The notes beneath the pieces are model-generated. The model was not told where the DNA came from. It made no database searches and saw nothing but the letters and a program-made list of their open reading frames with translations. This document shows, piece after piece, positions 1-10,850 of a DNA stretch of 64,000 nt (positions within the stretch are counted from its first letter, which is position 1; every line of letters starts with the position of its first letter). A program made the translations under genes and the position numbers. This stretch comes from Candolleomyces eurysporus (lineage: Eukaryota; Basidiomycota; Agaricomycetes; Agaricales; Psathyrellaceae). Location of the stretch: positions 42,507-106,506 of the forward strand of contig JANBPK010000866.1 of the NCBI GenBank assembly GCA_027579435.1. The letters are read 5' to 3'.

Positions 1-1653
1 AAGCTGCCAACGGAACGGAGAGGTTGGAATGGGATGCAGTTCAAGTTCAAGGACCCCACGTCGGAGATCGACATACCCTGGCACAGCTGGCACGTATGGC
101 AGGGAATGCTTATGCCTTGCCTGGTCAGAAGAATTGGTATGAGGTGGACAGTGCTTGGAATACTGTGAGTAACTCCCGACACGTTCTTTCAAGTTAGTAC
201 TGATATGGTGTGCAGAGCTTCCCATTTGGCTGGGAAGAGGGAGAGGGCTTTAGAGGCCAGGTCTTCATATCTTCTGACAACAATACTGTGGTCCTCTCTA
301 TCAAGGGAACGACGCTGAGCGGCCCTACGTCCCAACTAGACAAGTACAATGATAATCTGTAAGTGAACCGGGCCGCGGCATTCAATCCCCGTTAACAATT
401 CATTCCAGGCTTTTCTCATGTTGCTGTGCACGCCATGCATGGGTCCTCAAGACCGTATGCAACTGTTTCTCTAACGGATGGCACTGCGATAATCAATGCC
501 TCTCTGATGCACTCATCGAAGACAGCCTTTTCTATTCCGTCGGAACTGTAAGTCCCTTCATTCAACCAGCTTGACCCATATTCACGCTCTTCAACTTTAG
601 AAACTCATAGACGACCTGCTACGGATCTACCCCGGGGCTAATGTCTGGCTCGTTGGCCATTCGCTCGGTGGCGCCCTCGCCAGTTTACTGGGAGCCACAT
701 ACGGCCTTNCCCGCCGTCGCATTCGAGTCCCCTGGCGAACGCCTCGCTGCTCAGCGTCTCCACCTCCCTCTTCCTCCCATTGACAACGACACCGACCCTA
801 CTAGCCCTGACACGCCACCCTCCGACTCTGTTTCCGGACTTATCTCACCTTTCCTGGAATCCATAGTCAATACTTTCAACACGGTATTCCAAGTCCAGCT
901 CCCTACACCCCGAGTNCCCGCGTACCCCACCGGGCCCACGCCCCGAAACCCCTCTCGCGTCTTCGATAACACACGTCTACCATACCGCCGACCCTATCCC
1001 ATTCGGTACCTGCTCAGGCCTGTACTCTGCCTGTGCCTCTGCAGGCTACGCCCTCGAAACCAAATGCCATCTCGGGAAGAGTATCATCCTCGATACGGTC
1101 AGCCGAAAGCATTGGCTAGTGGATGTGAGGAAGCACGTTATTAGGGAGGTCGTGAAGCTCCTTGATATGCCAAAGGATGGGGAACCTGGAGGCGTTGATT
1201 GGGGGGATGAGAGTGGTGACAATGACGATGATGATGGAGGGGATGAGGACCCAGAGCCTTGTAAAGACTGGGATGATTGGTGTATGCAACAACGGCAGTC
1301 AGACGTCGCTCCCTCGTCGAAGTTCGGGTATGGGTTAGTGTCCCGCCTTCAAGCGAACTTGTGGGGATGGGGACCTGGCAAGGGAGGTAAGAAGAAGAAA
1401 GGAGATGACAAGAAGAAGAAGAAGGATGGGGATGGCGAGGACGGGGACGGAAAGAAGAAAATCAGTAATCGTGTACCGAGGCCTGTAATCGAGGTTGACT
1501 GTGTGGTATGTTCGCTCTTGGTCTGGTTTGCTAGCCTTGCGGCTGATTCTTGCTTTGTAGGACTGCTATCGCTGGGAGTTTGGCTCTTTTAAGGATGAGC
1601 AGATAGATGACCCAACCGTTGGGAATGCGTCCCTTCAGGAGGAAACACCCTGA
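1..1653 (+). CDS. ATG15: Atg15-type autophagic lipase, 5' partial
   Basis: Class 3 lipase that in fungi breaks down autophagic and Cvt bodies in the vacuole. The gene enters from the left edge; the N-terminal membrane anchor is outside the window. Exons read as 1-164, 216-358, 409-547, 601-1505 and 1561-1653, all with GT-AG introns. Visible family marks are the segment [16 protein letters not shown], a Cys-rich FSCCCARH stretch, the nucleophile elbow GHSLGG (codons from 655), [10 protein letters not shown] just after it, [14 protein letters not shown], and DCYRWEFG near the C-terminus. An Asp/Lys-rich stretch lies at about 1200-1460. Ns at 709 and 916 each shift the frame by one; deleting both gives one continuous Atg15 frame, so they look like assembly artefacts. 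Identification is strong. Confidence 0.93.
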
Positions 1654-1992
1654 TCTCGTCGTTTCTGCTTCGTATTGCTGCCTAGCGGTGCGTACCGCGA
1701 TAGTTATTCCCTGATGGAGTGCTTACATAGCGGTAGTAGCATAAGGGAGGTTATTGGCATCTCTGCACGGACTGCTCTGTCTCCTGCTCAATAGTTTATC
1801 GTGGATCATAATGGTCAGAGGAATCATTGTACGAATAGTGTTACACATCGTGATGTCTGAATGCAAATACTGCCCCGAACGTTGGAACCCAGAAAAGTGC
1901 ACGAAACTAACATACAAATACATCGTAATCATGACAAAGGGGGAAACCGAAACCGAATAATAACTTCAAATGACCATTGTCATGCATTGTCA
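1654..1992. other. Convergent intergenic spacer
   Basis: Spacer between the stop codons of the Atg15-like lipase and the first F-box gene, which converge. Short open frames on both strands here have no recognisable content. No repeat, RNA or regulatory site is seen. Confidence 0.5.
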
Positions 1993-3496
1993 CTAAACCG
2001 CAATCTCCGACACTTGCAGATTAACATCCCCCTTCGCCAACGAAGCTGAGAACGCCGACTCCAAGAACTCTCCCGCAAGCGAGTCAAACCTCTGCCCAGG
2101 TTTCTGATGCAGCTGCCTGAACACCCGAGGCTTCCCATCTCGCCCTCCAAACGCAAAGCACTGACTGTCTCCGCCCTTACCTCGCTCTTTCCTTCCCGTG
2201 CACCCTTCCGCGAGGAACTCGACACACCTCAGCATGGGTAACGTATTGGCAGGGTTCCGCTCCACCAAAGCCTTATCGAATTCCCCGAAGAGAATGCTTC
2301 GAAGGATGTGCATCGTGCACACTTCTTCGTTCCACTTTCCAGCGACTTTTGGGAGGAAGGTAAGAGCGATCTTGGTCAGCTCTGGAGCGTTGAGAGACGA
2401 AATTAGCTTTCCGAGAACACCGTCCATGCCTGTATCGGTGATGAAGTCATCATTGTCATGACCATCACGGCCGAAGAGCAGAGAAGGAGATGAAGACGAG
2501 GAGTGTGGGGAAGGGTCAACGGCATGTTCGTAATCCATGAGATGTTCGGGTTGCAGACCTTGCCAATCGGAAACCAACTCGACTTGCGAGAGCGTGCACA
2601 TCAGACGTAAAGCCCGGAGGTTGGAGAAGGTGAGATCTGGCGAGCATAGGACTTTTGAGATGAAGAGTTAGTTAGCTTGTCGGCGTACGAGTGGATTTCA
2701 TGGAGACTTACGCTCCAAAGACGTCGTATCCGTCGAGACAAAGTATAAATCCAACTCCTCGACGGTCTCGGCAACACCCATTAATAGGTCTTCTGGGAAG
2801 ATAGTGAACCACCCTTTCGCTCTGTATTCCAGCTTCTTGAGACTTCCATGCTTCTTTAGTTGACCGAGTACCCAATCGAGGACACCCGGTTCGACATTCC
2901 CCAGCTCTTGTGAGATACGAAGGGAAGCGAGGTTGGATGAGAGATGGAGGTTGGGTGACACACTGAGTTGATTCCCGTATGTTGGGGGGCTCGCGAAGGC
3001 ATTGTCGCCCAATGAGAGCTGTTTTAATCTGGGGAAAGCGCACAAGAATTGGACTAAAGCGGTGGGGGAAGGAAACACGAGGCCTCTGATGTCGAGATCA
3101 TCGATGCGCTCGGAGAACACGGTGGATACCGCTGAAAGCAGATAAGGGGGCAAACACGTTGAGCAAGGTTTGATACGAATGGAGTGAAGATTGGGGAGGC
3201 TGATCGAGGCGAAGCCAGCGATGTGGTAGGGGGTCAAGGTGGCATCCAGCTGAAGGCGCCGGACGCAGCGGATGAATGTGGGGGGAAACCCTGCCGCGGG
3301 TGAGGTCGATGAATTTCTGGTAGCGTGCATAGCGACTTGTCAGTCTATATCCAGTGACATCGACGTCTCTGAATAGCCATTGGCGGCATATGGCTACCCA
3401 ATCCCGACGAACCAGGCTACACCGAGTAAGTGCCGGGAAGTCGTTTCGGAGATGTGATAAGATTATTTCTATGATCTCGAGAGGAGCTTCACTCAT
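1993..3496 (-). CDS. F-box domain protein with leucine-rich tail
   Basis: Predicted substrate receptor of an SCF ubiquitin ligase. The start at 3496 was chosen because the F-box follows at once (PLEIIEIILSHLRNDFPALT, then CSLVRRDWVAICRQWLF). A leucine-rich region typical of fungal F-box proteins follows (FIRCVRRLQLD, then many hxxL motifs). One intron, 2711-2652, joins in phase to LCSPDLTFSNLRALRL. The C-terminus ASLAKGDVNLQV resembles TLAQGSVTLQVVD of the next gene upstream, so the two are paralogues. The frame breaks at a G run (3280-3285): with five bases instead of six the F-box half and the leucine-rich half join. No N marks this site, so it is either an unmarked run-length error or a true frameshift. 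Confidence 0.75.
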
Positions 3497-3819
3497 CGTT
3501 GAAGGAGGAAAAAGTGGAGGTGGTCGTACTTTAGAGGCGAGTGGGAACGGTGGGGATGATGGTGAGTTGGCAGAAAATGTGTGCGGCGTTATCAAGCTCG
3601 GCTTCAACGTTTTATAGATGAATGCTAGGCTGGAGCATGACGTGAACATGGGTCACGAGCTCGAACGAGCCTGAGCCGTTATTAGCCGTTGGAAGGGTTG
3701 TCCATTTGGGGATGAGTTTGGTTCCGGGCGGGAAGAAGTTGTGAAATGCGAAAGGTGGAAGAAAGGAAAGTATAAAACAAGTGGAAATGTGGCTCTTGGT
3801 CTTGTGACTATTCGTTAGC

Positions 3820-5250
3820 TTAAAATAACGCATTTAGAGTCAGGTCTTGACTTGTGTCTACAACTTGCAGCGTAACCGAGCCTTGAGCGAGGGTAAGTGG
3901 AAAAGCCATTTCCAAAAATGTCGACGTCATTGCTTCGAAACAGAGAGCGTCACGGTAAGGTTTGGGGAGCGGAATACGACATGCCGAATTATCGTTTCGG
4001 AGTGATTGGGGACAGTCCAGATTGCGCGGTGTCGGAATATGTTCTTCACATGTGAAAGAAATGGTATGAAGGTTTGGGAATGGATGCTGCAACTGCGATA
4101 ACGTTTTGTCGAGTTCCGTAAATCGAATGCGATGCAATGTCTCCAGCGGGTATAAGGATCCGAAGTGGCCTGTTTCCGAGGGGGCGAAAAAATTAAAGAT
4201 TAGTTCTTGAAATCGTGGTGCTTGAGCTTGAAATAGCTCTTTGGAGAGCGCGGGGATAACTGGTAAATCAATGAGAGAAAAATGCCCCGTGGAACTGGAA
4301 TCGTCATCTCGAAATTCACTCTCACTGCTGGCCATCTGGTCGCTGGAGACGGGGATCCCTAGTTTCAATGTCCTAAGCCGTGGAAACGAGAATCCTGGAT
4401 TTCCGAGCCCTGGCAGGTTTCGGACGGATATGTCAGTACATATCTCAAAGCTCAAACCGGAACACACACCGTTCAACACGGAAAAGGGTCGAATATCAAG
4501 CTCCAGTTCTTCGAGATAAGGCGAAACGGATTCCATAAGCGCCTGGATACGGTCTGGTTGCGTCACGACCCCCAATAGCCTCAGGGTCTGTAAAGTCTTC
4601 TGGGACCGGAGTTGATCAGCCAACCAATGGAGGAAGGTTTCCTCGAATGTTGCTCCGAGATTCATCGAAAGGCAGAGCGACTTCAGAGGAGGTAATATCC
4701 AATGACGTTCCTCTATCTCTCGATGAGCGTCCATCCAGACCGCAAGCGACCTAGCATCGCCTAATGCCAACTTCTGGAGTTCACGGAATGAACAGATGAA
4801 GTCCGCCAACGTCCTGCGCATGATAAAGGCGGCGCCCGCGATATCGAGGTGAATGATTTGCGGAAACTGCTTGGAAATGGCTTGAAAGTATTCGGAGCTT
4901 GGTCCCAATTCCTTCGTTTGGTATTTGACCGATAGGGAGTATAACTTGGCCAGCTTGCCTGAATCAAGTGCTTCGATGTCTTCTGGCTCCAAACGGTCAT
5001 CGAGTGTGATGTGTTCGACGTAGGGGACGAATGTAGGTATGACGGGTGCTGCAAGAAGCTCCACAAATTCATGGAAGCGTTCCTTGCCTTGCGGGGAAGC
5101 GAATTCGAGGGCTTTGAAGATCCTAGGACGGCAGAACAGCTGCCAGTCCTTGCAGACGAGACAGCATTTCAAAGCGTCGGAAAAGTTCCCCAAGAGGGAT
5201 TCGAGAATGAGTTTCTGGAGGTCACTGTACAGAGCGATTTCGCCGTCCAT
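3820..5250 (-). CDS. F-box domain protein, intact
   Basis: Single-exon gene for a 476-residue F-box protein. The frame is open from 5328 (502 residues), but the Met at 5250 puts the F-box (YSDLQKLILESLLGNFSDAL, then CCLVCKDWQLFCRPRIFKAL) within the first 50 residues, as in the neighbour. The rest is a leucine-rich fold of the RNI-like kind (for example LQKLALGDARSLAVW, LKSLCLSMNLG, LEELELDIRPF). It lies 323 bases upstream of the first F-box gene on the same strand and shares its C-terminal motif, which fits tandem duplication. The target protein cannot be predicted. Confidence 0.85.
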   Translation of the reverse strand: MDGEIALYSDLQKLILESLLGNFSDALKCCLVCKDWQLFCRPRIFKALEFASPQGKERFHEFVELLAAPVIPTFVPYVEHITLDDRLEPEDIEALDSGKLAKLYSLSVKYQTKELGPSSEYFQAISKQFPQIIHLDIAGAAFIMRRTLADFICSFRELQKLALGDARSLAVWMDAHREIEERHWILPPLKSLCLSMNLGATFEETFLHWLADQLRSQKTLQTLRLLGVVTQPDRIQALMESVSPYLEELELDIRPFSVLNGVCSGLSFEICTDISVRNLPGLGNPGFSFPRLRTLKLGIPVSSDQMASSESEFRDDDSSSTGHFSLIDLPVIPALSKELFQAQAPRFQELIFNFFAPSETGHFGSLYPLETLHRIRFTELDKTLSQLQHPFPNLHTISFTCEEHIPTPRNLDCPQSLRNDNSACRIPLPKPYRDALCFEAMTSTFLEMAFPLTLAQGSVTLQVVDTSQDLTLNALF

Positions 5251-5794
5251 GGCTGTCTTGCTGGCCGGCAGGAACAAAGGGTGCTTAACCCCGAGTCTCG
5301 GCCGGTGCACCCACACCAGGGTTTTCAACGCAACGATATCATGATGGGGAACTCACTCACGATGGTTTCAATTGGGTCTCAAAGCAGACCGAAGCAGGCA
5401 TTATAAAAACACCGGTTCATCATGGTAATTCAGCGCAGTTTGAAGACCCGGGCTCAGCGGAAGTAATCGATGCGTATTAGCTACATTTACGTTACCACAA
5501 TCCCCAAAGTTTTCTTATTCAAATGTTTGAATGATCATGACTTGAAACGAGAGACATGGGACGTTTGCTGATTTCAAGTAGTTAAGAGAGGAGTGCGAGT
5601 TTGAGGAAGGTTCGCGGCGTTTCAATTTCTCGCGACGCGATATTTGGTGTAATCCTCTCTTCCAAACACCGTCCGGGTTGTCTCCAAACGCAGGCTTGGG
5701 TTTCCGTTCTTTACATGTCCCCACAACCGGCGCGGTCCCCGAAGGCGTCCAGATCTTCTACGGACTAGCTAATACACGTGCTCTAGTATGCTCT
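5251..5794. other. Upstream region of the F-box gene
   Basis: No convincing gene. It holds the presumed promoter of the F-box gene that starts at 5250. Homology to the repeated F-box family begins at about 5795. Confidence 0.5.
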
Positions 5795-7460
5795 CTAAAA
5801 CATGCAGTTCCATCCTATCATCCACGAGACATTCAGCTAAATGTTCCTTGCAGACAACGCTGGTAGCGGTGGATTGCTACCGGATGAAGGGGCCGGATGA
5901 TAGTCCGATTAATTTCCTTGAGTCAAAGGAAGAAGAAACCCGGCCACAAAATCCAGCTCTTTCACAACAAAGTCGTATGTCCCTACCCACTACCTAAAGA
6001 AGTAGGTAAAATTTCATATTAAAGGTTTGTTGGCGGTAAACCAGACAAAAAATCCCAGAGCACTTTGACGAATGAATGAACGTGCCTGTCGATAAGAGGG
6101 TTAACGCGTAAAGCAAGGGGGTCTTCTTTTGACCATTCGAAACCACTCGAAGGGGTCTCCGCTTCCGAAGAAGCGGTCGATATACCGGTCCAAAGTTACA
6201 AGATTCCTCAGCGAAACTGCTTTTGTAGAGCCGAGGAATTTGACGTGACTAAGTTCCTTCTTGATGTAGCTGTTTGGAAGAGTTTTGAAGGGAAGTTCGC
6301 GAAAGACTGGGGCTTTTCCCCGGAATTTACATATCGANTTTTTTGAATTCCTGATGGCTTTCGCTCAACGTCAAACCATAGCCTTTTGGGATGAAGGCAA
6401 TACGGATTTTCTGCAAGTAACTTGCTGTCTGGAGGAGAGGGGTAAGTGTTGCCGGGAAGCATCTTGGTAGGCCTCGATGCTTGATCCTGCTGCTCCTCCG
6501 AGATTAACGAGGTCCAACCATTCGAGGAGAGGCATGTGTAGGTGATCAAGTAGAGTGTGTCGTTCCAAGAGATTTAATCCGTAATCTTGAACCTCGAAGG
6601 TGAGTCACATCTTGATCGAGCTCGAAAAGTCGCCTTCGGGTTCCAGCGAGAAGTAATTATGTTAGATTCGGGGGCTTCTGAAGAACTTGTAGGACATTAA
6701 AAGCGATTTCCATGTTAGGGAGGAAAGGGGAAGATACCAACGATTTATGTAGGATTGGTGCGTGAATTGCAATACAGTTTCCCTTTGAAAATCCGTATTC
6801 ATCGTAGATGAAAAGCTCTTTGAGGAGCGGCATCTAGTGTGCACCTGGAAAGTTCAACAGCCTACAAGCCTGAGCGCCCTGCATTGCCCCGTGCATGGGA
6901 GACCTGGGACGGAAAACCTAGACGATCCTGCAAGAGGTTTAGATGCCGGTCACACAAGAGTAGGATTTCCGGGAGATGGACCTCCAGATAAAAGAGTGTC
7001 TGCGATGAGCCAGCGATCCCGAATCTGCGGTAATCCTCTGGCAATGTCCCTCCAGTACTTGCAGACCCGAACCAATGTATAGCATGTGGGCGCACCGGGA
7101 GGTCATCCTGCTCGCCACCGGGGGACTAGGAGAATTGTGTATCCTCGGTGCACGCGAGAGGATAGTAGATGTTTCCCCCAAGCAGGATATCACGAAATTC
7201 TGGGTCAGAATCTCGGGTGGCACGAGGCAGATGGTTCGGAACTAACGATATTGTCCACAGTAGGTTCCGTTCGACCTTTAAACTCGCGGCCTGCGCCTCT
7301 AGAGCATCGATAAGAATGCGGGCAGCCTCTGTCTTGCGTTTCAATAATGAGCGCTCCCTCCTGCACTTCTCCCTCTCCGATCGAACATTGACAACGTCAT
7401 TGGAAAACCGGTCTGATCGTTACATTGGGATAACTTGCATGTGTCGATGGCCATCATGAT
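5795..7460 (-). pseudogene. Chimeric, decayed F-box gene
   Basis: Decayed member of the array family, built from two subfamilies. From about 7455 to 6660 the sequence follows the intact gene at 12084-13652 (type A): a start-like region, RILIDALEAQAASLKVERNL, and the NCIAIHAP-like stretch. From about 6600 to 6000 it follows the 3' half of the type B genes at 14394 and 17209 (NLVTLDRYIDRFF-like, GKAPVFRELPFK-like). At 5795-5870 the type A 3' end returns (match to 12090-12160). Many frame breaks and one N (6339) prevent a full reading. This looks like a pseudogene made by unequal exchange or gene conversion between tandem copies. Confidence 0.75.
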
Positions 7461-7829
7461 CGACCTACAGAAGCATATCCACAGGAAGATAGTCTTAAAT
7501 AAGTGAGCTCACGGAATGCCAGAATGCCAGGGGCAAGGGCAGGCAGAGGTTTTAAAAAGAGGGCGTTGACTGGGAGGACGATGAGGGCACCCGACTATGA
7601 TGCCGCCGATGTTCACCATGTCTTCTCAATCAATTTCCTAATGACGATGCGACCCTAACCTGGAATACGTTGACAGAGAGTAAACTTACTTGCGAGTCAG
7701 CGCTCACCCCTGGGGAACCGAAAGTCGTGGCAGCTGGTAGATCGATAGCAAGAGTGTAGTGTACAAGATAACTACGACGAATTTGCACAAGGTCCGTTCA
7801 AATCAATGCACGTATAGACAGTGAAGTGG
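7461..7829. other. Spacer between F-box relic and NACHT gene
   Basis: No gene seen. It includes the decayed upstream region of the type A F-box copy (similar to 13700-13760) and the 3' flank of the NACHT gene. Confidence 0.5.
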
Positions 7830-9242
7830 TCAAGTCAAACGCTTTTGATCCTCGTGGTTCGGTAATTCAAGCCCGGCCAAGTGCACCGGTCTGCTCCCAC
7901 CGAGATTGACGTCGAGGACGTTGGTAGTGGGAAAGGAATAATGATGATGTACGTTGGTACCACCGAGTTGAATGTTGCCGATCTGTTGAATCGTCGAGCC
8001 GGCAAAGAGTCCCGCGATGGCGCTGGCGGTCATGCCTGTGACCTCCTGGGGCTGCTCGGGCTGTGGCACAGGGTCGGGCTGGAGACCATCCTCAAGGATG
8101 CGATCCAGCTCATCCTCCGGATCGCCTTCGAATTCTTCAACCCGCTTGACGACCTTGGAGGCTTCACGCATATCCCCACGGGTCATATCTATCAATTGTT
8201 GCATGCGGTCTTCGTCTGGCCATCCTGCTTTGCCGGAGTCCTCATCCACCTCATCATCAGCACCCTCTGAGTTCCCCCCTTCGCCCTCCTCTCTATCTTC
8301 TTCACCACCGCTCCTGCCGTTCGGAGCGATACGACCGAGAGCAGTCCTGAGGTATGTCTCCACGTCCTTTTCATGACTAGGAAGGGCACAAATGTCGACC
8401 ATCTCGATAATTTTTGGATTTTGCCGACAGCGATTCATGATCCCGCTTTCAGGTCTGGTGAAGATGGCGAATGAAAGAGGTAGTCGGCTGGATTGGAGTC
8501 TGAGAACGAGGTCAAGAACCAGGGTGTGGGCTTTGTCGCTCTCTTTTCTGGTCGGCCCTTGGCGATTGGGGGCCAATGCGATGCACTCGTCCAGCCCGTC
8601 GAGGATGATCCACCATTTTACTTGTTCCTGGTCTTCGTCAGCTGCAGATTGTGCTCCTTTCAGCGACTGAAATGGCGCGATAATGAGCTTGTCGACCTGT
8701 CGTCTCAGGGCTGCTTGTGCGATCGTCGGATTTTGGCTGATGGCATTTGCGATACCATTCTCGAGCCCTTGGATGTAGCGGGCAAGCTGCGTTGCGAGTG
8801 TGGTCACCAGCATTGAGGGGTTATTGCGGTTTGGGGACGTTCTGTCAAAAAAGAACGCGGCGCCCAGGATGCCTTCGTCCTCGTATCGCTCTGCCAGGGT
8901 TTGGGCGATGGCGGACTTGCCTTGACCTGAAAGTGAGTGAATCACTACGATCGGCTTATCCGATTCAGTGATGCGTTTGAAGACGTCTCCTCGAGTTTCG
9001 GGATAGCATAATGGAGGTGGGTATCGGTCATTAGAGTCGTGCAATGCTCCTGTAGCAACATTCTGGTGTATATATTGCAAGGCTTATGCTCTTATTTTAG
9101 TTTGAGACTATTCCTTGACTCGGATGCACTCACTTTGGGGGGCCACTATATTATTGGTAGTATTCACGGTGATATCACGAACGCTAATGTTTTCAGCATT
9201 ATGGAAGAAGTTGACCGAGCTGCCGTTTTGCTGGAATGCCAT
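7830..9242 (-). CDS. Short NACHT-type STAND NTPase
   Basis: Fungal NLR-like signalling NTPase of about 453 residues in two exons (9242-9134 and 9082-7830; 51-base intron). The start at 9242 gives a short N-terminal stretch, NGSSVNFFHNAENISVRD, of a kind common before agaricomycete NACHT domains. The NACHT core shows a P-loop (SLSGQGKSAIAQTL) and a Walker B block (WWIILDGLDECI), followed by FAIFTRPESGI, which fits the sensor region. An acidic linker follows. No ankyrin, WD40 or TPR repeats are present, so it is shorter than typical sensors. The tail (GSTIQQIGNIQLGGTNVHHH) is Gly/Asn/His-rich and resembles N-terminal motifs of related proteins. It may act in non-self recognition or programmed cell death, by family only. 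Confidence 0.85.
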
Positions 9243-9434
9243 GGCGGGCAAGGCGAAAGGGGGATGGCGTGCGTATGATCCCAAAAGGGTTTGAACCGCA
9301 GCTAGATACAGATACAGTGATAGAGTTCGAATTTCTCCTTAGCGCGGATGTAGGATGGTCCAGAACTTTGGAGGACGCTGGATCGTCGCCAGTAACACAT
9401 ACACACACACTTATGTATCAAATATGGTCGTCAC
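9243..9434. promoter_or_regulatory. Presumed NACHT gene promoter region
   Basis: Upstream flank of the NACHT gene. A CA-rich run sits at about 9400-9412. No defined promoter motif can be assigned. The region ends where the first Tim17-like relic begins. Confidence 0.3.
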
Positions 9435-9507
9435 TGTGCGGCTGCAACTAGCACAATCGTCGTGGTTGTTTATACTGCGGCCAAGGACAGGAGTTATCGC
9501 AGGTTTC
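9435..9507 (+). pseudogene. Tim17-like relic, left half
   Basis: Decayed copy of exon 2 of the Tim17-like gene at 19054-19984: the stretch around 9443-9475 matches the intact exon from 19163. It is cut at 9507 by the inverted-repeat element and resumes at 10851. It marks an old F-box/Tim17-like duplicate. Confidence 0.7.
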
Positions 9508-9634
9508 ACTGAACGCAATTCGACCAGCAAGAATGTTCGAAACTGATGTTATGTCAGCTGAAATACGTCATGCCTCGTCGGTCGCGCCTCTTCCACACAT
9601 AAGCGGTCCTGCACGTAGATTAGATATCCGTGTC
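9508..9634 (+). repeat. Left terminal inverted repeat
   Basis: Left end of the element. It pairs with 10737-10850 in inverse orientation. The outer 60 bases differ at about two sites; the inner part has small gaps (a longer CTCGTCGGTC stretch and a TAAGCGGTCC insertion on this side). Confidence 0.85.
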
Positions 9635-9838
9635 ATTGAACTAGTCCCTAGGGTAGTAGAAATCTGTAGAAACGCGTTTGCCGTTGATGATTTTGAGTGT
9701 GCCATTTAGAACAGGAGTCAAATAACATAATAATCAAAATTTGTATATTTGTTGTAACCTCTTCTAAGTTCTAGGGCATTGACCACCCTCCGAAGCTTTT
9801 CCTGAGTCCTTAGTCGTGTAGTGCTTGGGAGACGCCCT

Positions 9839-10120
9839 TTAAGACAACGGAATGCTTGTAGAATCATTGGAGGTAGCCGATAGCAAAATAAGTGGGGTGG
9901 GGGAGTGTTCATTTGTCTCTTTGATCTCTTTAGCGTGCGCGATGAGAAGGTGATGCAACTTGAACCGAGTGGCATGCTCATGCCTCTCATGATCCCCCTG
10001 CTTTCTCTTGAGTGCTGGTGGCGTTCCGAAGCTAGCAGATACATTGATAGTTTGAGGGAAAGATAGGATTTCATCAAGTATTACAGGGGTTCCCTTTTGT
10101 ACAAGTGTCGACGAGGCCAT
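9839..10120 (-). CDS. Small open frame inside the element
   Basis: Open frame of 93 codons starting at an ATG, wholly inside the inverted-repeat element. The product is not recognised; it is hydrophilic with a His/Lys-rich middle (HERHEHATRFKLHHLLIAH). It has no transposase-like motif. It may be captured host sequence or a chance frame; expression is unproven. Confidence 0.2.
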   Translation of the reverse strand: MASSTLVQKGTPVILDEILSFPQTINVSASFGTPPALKRKQGDHERHEHATRFKLHHLLIAHAKEIKETNEHSPTPLILLSATSNDSTSIPLS

Positions 10121-10736
10121 CGAGGAATGTTTGTTGATTCCGAGGCCTATAAGGACTCGGGTACTTGTACCCTGGGGTTCTCAGTGCCAAGCCCGACACA
10201 AAACCAGACCAGGTGACTCCCATCATTTTTGACATGTGATCTGCTTCTCTGCCTGCGCGCTCTCTTTCTCTGATTTTCTTAGTCTATAGGCCTCGGAATC
10301 GCCGCGCGCAGCGACGGCCTCTAGCCACAAGTAAGTTATCAAACAGGCGCGTCGCGTCACCAGCACACATGAGCCCAAGGGACTAAACAAATATTTTAGG
10401 AAAGTACCGAAAAAACAGTAAATATAAGTTTTAATCACCATTTGACTCCTACTCCGTATGGCACGCACAAAGCTCTCAACGGTGAACGCGTTTCTACCCT
10501 AGTGAGGGGTAAGTGGGCCGTCAGTGCAGCATATTCCGAGGTCTTTTCCTTTCTTTTTTTAACAGGGTCCCACTTTAGTCCTTATAAATATCAAAAGAAA
10601 GGAAAAGGAAAGAAGAAATGAGACAGGTTCGAACGCGCGAGCTGAGAATTGTCACGTGGGGAACGTACAGTTCAAAAGCTTGGCGCCCCCAGTCCGGGGG
10701 TACAAAACCCGAGGTTTTAGAGACCTCGGAATTCAG

Positions 10737-10850
10737 GACACCGATATCTAATCTAATCTACGTGCACTTGTGGAAGAGGCGCGATGGTGACGTATTTCAG
10801 CTGACAGAACATCAGTTTCGAACATTCTTGCTGGTCGAATTGCGTTTAGT
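10737..10850 (-). repeat. Right terminal inverted repeat
   Basis: Right end of the element, inverse copy of 9508-9634. It carries one extra TTAGA repeat unit near its inner edge. Confidence 0.85.

Larger units (their letters stand above)
9508..10850. mobile_element. Non-autonomous Mutator-like element, 1.34 kb
   Basis: The ends are long inverted repeats: 9508-9634 and 10737-10850 read inverted are nearly identical, beginning ACTGAACGCAATTCGACC on the left and ACTAAACGCAATTCGACC on the right. The element is flanked by a perfect 9-base direct repeat, GCAGGTTTC (9499-9507 and 10851-10859). Only one copy of that 9-mer is expected in the Tim17-like relic it interrupts, so it is a target-site duplication. 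Long terminal repeats with a 9-bp duplication are the signature of Mutator-like elements. No transposase is visible inside, so it would need enzyme supplied elsewhere. Assignment to superfamily is inference; the insertion itself is clear. Confidence 0.85.

Noticed and set aside
1119..1592. Separate Asp/Lys-rich gene of 157 residues
   Set aside because: It continues the Atg15 frame after the second N; the GTG start is not a real start, and the last part runs into an intron.
9400..9412. CA-repeat as a functional element
   Set aside because: Too short to be more than a simple microsatellite.
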